Notes under the pieces: model-generated
The model's database searches: none
Told to the model about the DNA's origin: nothing
The model's input: only the letters and a program-made list of their open reading frames with translations
NCBI RefSeq assembly: GCF_018362975.1
Contig: NZ_CP074371.1
Coordinates: forward strand, 5,456,001 to 5,520,000
DNA length: 64,000 nt
Direction: 5' to 3'
From: Nocardia tengchongensis
Lineage (GTDB): Bacteria > Actinomycetota > Actinomycetes > Mycobacteriales > Mycobacteriaceae
Part shown: positions 61,903 to 64,000 of the stretch, in pieces
Numbering within the stretch: the stretch's first letter is position 1
How the letters are laid out: every line of letters begins with the position of its first letter
Made by a program: the position numbers and the translations under genes

Positions 61903-62624
61903 AATTCCTGAAACTCGTGCAGCTCCGTCGAATCCAGCATGCCAAGGTTGTACCGACCATGCTGTCGCGGCTACTCTCCCTGCCACCTGAGACCCGCTCA
62001 CGATACGACATCTCCAGCCTGACTCACCTCATCCACTCGGCCGCACCCTGCCCGCCTGCGGTCAAGCGAGCCGCCATCGACTGGTTCGGCCCGGCCTTGT
62101 GGGAGCTCTACGGCTGCAGCGAATCCGGCCCCATTACCTCAATCAACGCCACTGACTGGCTCGAACATCCGGGTTACGTCGGCAGTCCTTCGCATGGTGC
62201 CGCCGTTGTCATCGCCGCCGACGACGACACCGAGCTGCCAGCAGGACAGACCGCTTGCGTGTTCATCAAACGCGCGGACTACTGGCCGGATTTCATCTAT
62301 CTCAACCAACCGCCTCCCGCACCCGGGCATGACCACCGTGGGAGACCTCGACCACGATGGGTACCTCTACCTGACCGGCCGCACCGGCGACGTCATCATC
62401 ACCGGCGGCGTGAACATCTACGCCGCCGAAATCAAGGCCGCTGTCAGCGGCCCCCCCCAGGTCGAAGGATGTCGCGGTCTTCGGAATCCCCCACCCCGGC
62501 GACCTGGGCGAGCGGATAGCCGCACACATCATTGGCCGGCCCGGCATCGAACTCACCGAAACAACCATTCGCGCCGCACTGACGGGCCAAATGGCTCGAT
62601 GCGGATACCACGGCGAGAGGTAGC
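61903..62624 (+). pseudogene. Broken acyl-CoA synthetase (AMP-binding, FadD-like) remnant
   Basis: Three frames together spell the C-terminal half of a fatty-acid or steroid acyl-CoA ligase: MLSRLLSLPPETRSRYDISS and HLIHSAAPCPPAVKRA with LWELYGCSESGPITS, then TTVGDLDHDGYLYLTGRTGD with VIITGGVNIYAAEIKAAVS, then SKDVAVFGIPHPGDLGERIA ending at 62624. The shifts fall near 62300 and 62455 (in a run of C). The N-terminal half with the main AMP-binding loop is absent, and the end lacks the usual lysine motif. Truncation plus two shifts shows real decay. Confidence 0.75.
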
Positions 62625-62726
62625 CCGATCAGCATCGCCGCCTCGAAGCGACGCGATTGTCGCCGTTTACACCTTCCGTGCAGTGGTACTGCCGAGCTAC
62701 CCCTTCCAAAGATCCAAGGAGACACG

Positions 62727-63149
62727 GTGCACTCAGCCGAATCCCGTCTGGCGGCCTCGGCCCTCCTGGCCGTCCAGCTACTGCGCCGAACCATCGAACG
62801 TGAAAGGATACGCAGCCCACAAGAGTCGATCGCGGTCGGCGAGAGTGAACAGAACCGTGAGCGGCCTGCTCTCATCCACCTCGACGACGCGATGAACGAC
62901 CTGTGCGTTCACTTCGATCTGAACCCGAACGACATCGACCTCGACTTTCACGCGGGCGTACTGTCGCATCCGCCTGGAGAGCCGCCAGAGCCGGTTCCCC
63001 CGTGGCCGCCCCTCGAACCGGTGCCGGTTCCGTCGCCACCACCCGTCCCGGAGCCCCCGAACCCCTTTCCAGTGCCACCGTCGCCGGATAGACCCACCCC
63101 GGAGCCCGCACCGACACCGATTCCGCAGCTGTCGGTGCAGCTCGACTGA
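62727..63149 (+). CDS. Hypothetical protein with proline-rich tail
   Basis: The 140-residue protein has a charged, helical N-terminal part (MHSAESRLAASALLAVQLL and RRTIERERIRS) and an acidic block (DDAMNDLCVHFDLNPNDIDLDF), followed by a tail of some 50 residues made mostly of Pro with Glu, Val and Ser. There is no signal peptide. GTG 62727 follows AAGGAGAC, so translation is likely. It is 7 bp from the next gene and probably in one transcript with it. Function unknown. Confidence 0.6.
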   Translation: MHSAESRLAASALLAVQLLRRTIERERIRSPQESIAVGESEQNRERPALIHLDDAMNDLCVHFDLNPNDIDLDFHAGVLSHPPGEPPEPVPPWPPLEPVPVPSPPPVPEPPNPFPVPPSPDRPTPEPAPTPIPQLSVQLD

Positions 63150-63156
63150 CGACGTC

Positions 63157-63663
63157 ATGGCTGTATCAGAACGCAATCCCACGGCGGAGGTCTCGTTCGA
63201 TGAGGTCGTCGGCCGAGCGGACCCATCGATGTGGATTGTCACCACAGTCGCCGGCGACCTACGCGCGGGCTGCGTGGTCGGATTTGCGACTCAGACCAGC
63301 ATCGAACCGCGAAGATTTCTCGTGTGCCTGTCGAAGGCCAATCACACCTATCGAATCGCCGAACGAGCACGCTACCTGGCCGTCCATCTCCTCACCACCG
63401 ACACCGCTTCGCTCGCGGAGCTCTTCGGGTCCGAAACCGGATCGCGAATAGACAAATTCGAGCATTGCGAGTGGCACGAAGGACCGCATTCCCTCCCGAT
63501 TCTCACCGCGACGACGGGATGGCTCACCGGTGAGATCCTGCAGCGCAACGACTTCGGCGACCATGTGGGCTACTTGCTGACCCCCACTTTCGCGCACGCA
63601 CCCGCTGTGCGTACTGCACCTCTTCGCTACAAGACCGTCGCAGACCTCCCGACCGGCCATTGA
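63157..63663 (+). CDS. Flavin reductase-like FMN-binding protein
   Basis: The 168-residue protein has the flavin reductase domain: DPSMWIVTTVAGDLRAGCVVGFATQTSIEPRRFLVCLSKANHTYRIA near its start and AVHLLTTDTASLAELFGSETGSRIDKF in the middle. It probably supplies reduced FMN/FAD to a monooxygenase or acts in detoxification; no monooxygenase is visible in the window. ATG 63157 is 7 bp after the previous stop. A second gene follows at 63782. Confidence 0.82.
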   Translation: MAVSERNPTAEVSFDEVVGRADPSMWIVTTVAGDLRAGCVVGFATQTSIEPRRFLVCLSKANHTYRIAERARYLAVHLLTTDTASLAELFGSETGSRIDKFEHCEWHEGPHSLPILTATTGWLTGEILQRNDFGDHVGYLLTPTFAHAPAVRTAPLRYKTVADLPTGH

Positions 63664-63781
63664 ACGCCCCGGTCTCGCGGCGCAATCCGATCAATCGCGG
63701 ATCGATAGCCGACCACGCAGGCGCGTGATTGTGGAGAGCACCCGCGGGTATCCGGCTCGACAGATAGGAGCGTGATCAACG

Positions 63782-64000
63782 ATGGCCGACATCCAGCCAC
63801 GCGAATCGCCGCCAGCCGGTAACCACGCTGCCCGCGATCATCGAATCGTTCGGCTGGGCAGCACAGACAACTGCACCCAGAGTCTGCGGTACGAGACCGA
63901 TCCCCGCCTACCGGAACCTCGAGGCGAGCTGTCGGAAGCAGTCGTGGATTTGCTGCGAAACCCCGCCCCCGACCACGCCGTGCTGCCCGATCCCGATCAT
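63782..64000 (+). CDS. N-terminal part of an unidentified protein, cut by the window end
   Basis: The frame from ATG 63782 is open to the end (73 codons), after AGGAG at about 63766. It begins MADIQPRESPPAGNHAARDH and contains RLPEPRGELSEAVVDLLRN, a phrase that recalls the N-terminus of iron-containing redox enzyme (CADD-like) proteins. That resemblance is from memory and weak. Position suggests it belongs to the transcript of the flavin reductase gene, 118 bp upstream. Confidence 0.5.
   Translation, partial: MADIQPRESPPAGNHAARDHRIVRLGSTDNCTQSLRYETDPRLPEPRGELSEAVVDLLRNPAPDHAVLPDPDH

Overview
The window is high-GC actinobacterial chromosome, most likely Nocardia or a close relative. The grounds are the very high GC content, frequent GTG starts, an RbpA gene, several secreted proteins of a type common in nocardiae, a fused CobIJ and mycobacteria-like gene pairs (DDAH next to Lrp/AsnC; TldD next to TldE). 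This assignment is an inference from gene content. No rRNA, tRNA, CRISPR array or intact insertion sequence was seen.

Layout. 0-12 kb: the end of a His-rich membrane protein, a PCu(A)C copper chaperone overlapping a Tat-exported DyP peroxidase, a YnfA-type protein, a divergent TetR/MFS efflux pair with two operator palindromes, an SGNH hydrolase, a family 9 glycosyltransferase, ArsR, an M23 endopeptidase, RbpA and a LuxR regulator divergent from a SnoaL-like protein. 12.6-28.2 kb (minus strand): one operon for a four-module NRPS of about 4,563 residues (C-A-T x4 plus thioesterase) overlapping a DrrA/DrrB-type ABC exporter. The first module resembles EntF and its hand-read code is the serine code. 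28.5-36 kb: Lnt, a YtcJ-like amidohydrolase, FxsA, a NarL-type two-component system, a TauE/SafE transporter and TetR. 36-48 kb: TldD/TldE, a DHFR-like reductase, a trypsin-like protease with PDZ domain, an XRE regulator facing a methionine aminopeptidase across two matching palindromes, a second amidohydrolase, three near-identical palindromes in a 378-bp gap, two TetR regulators, an alpha/beta hydrolase, a PPOX-type protein and secreted small proteins. 48.6-60.7 kb: cobalamin genes cobN (behind a cobalamin riboswitch), cobG, cobH, cobIJ and cobK, interrupted by a membrane protein, a DDAH/Lrp pair and a PadR regulator. 61.4-64 kb: a region with an integrase remnant, a broken acyl-CoA synthetase and three unfamiliar small genes.

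How parts work together. NRPS, ATPase and permease are translationally coupled and should make and export one peptide. The cob genes act in the oxygen-dependent (CobG) branch of B12 synthesis, with cobN under B12 feedback. At least five regulator genes lie next to clear palindromes or repeats that are probably their own operators.

Caution on sequence quality. Seven otherwise normal genes-or-junctions carry single- or double-base frame breaks (DyP peroxidase, TetR at 3 kb, MFS, NRPS twice, Lnt, response regulator). Two of these sit in A or T homopolymers. Sequencing error is more likely than gene decay for these; the acyl-CoA synthetase and integrase at 61-62.6 kb look truly degraded because large parts are missing.
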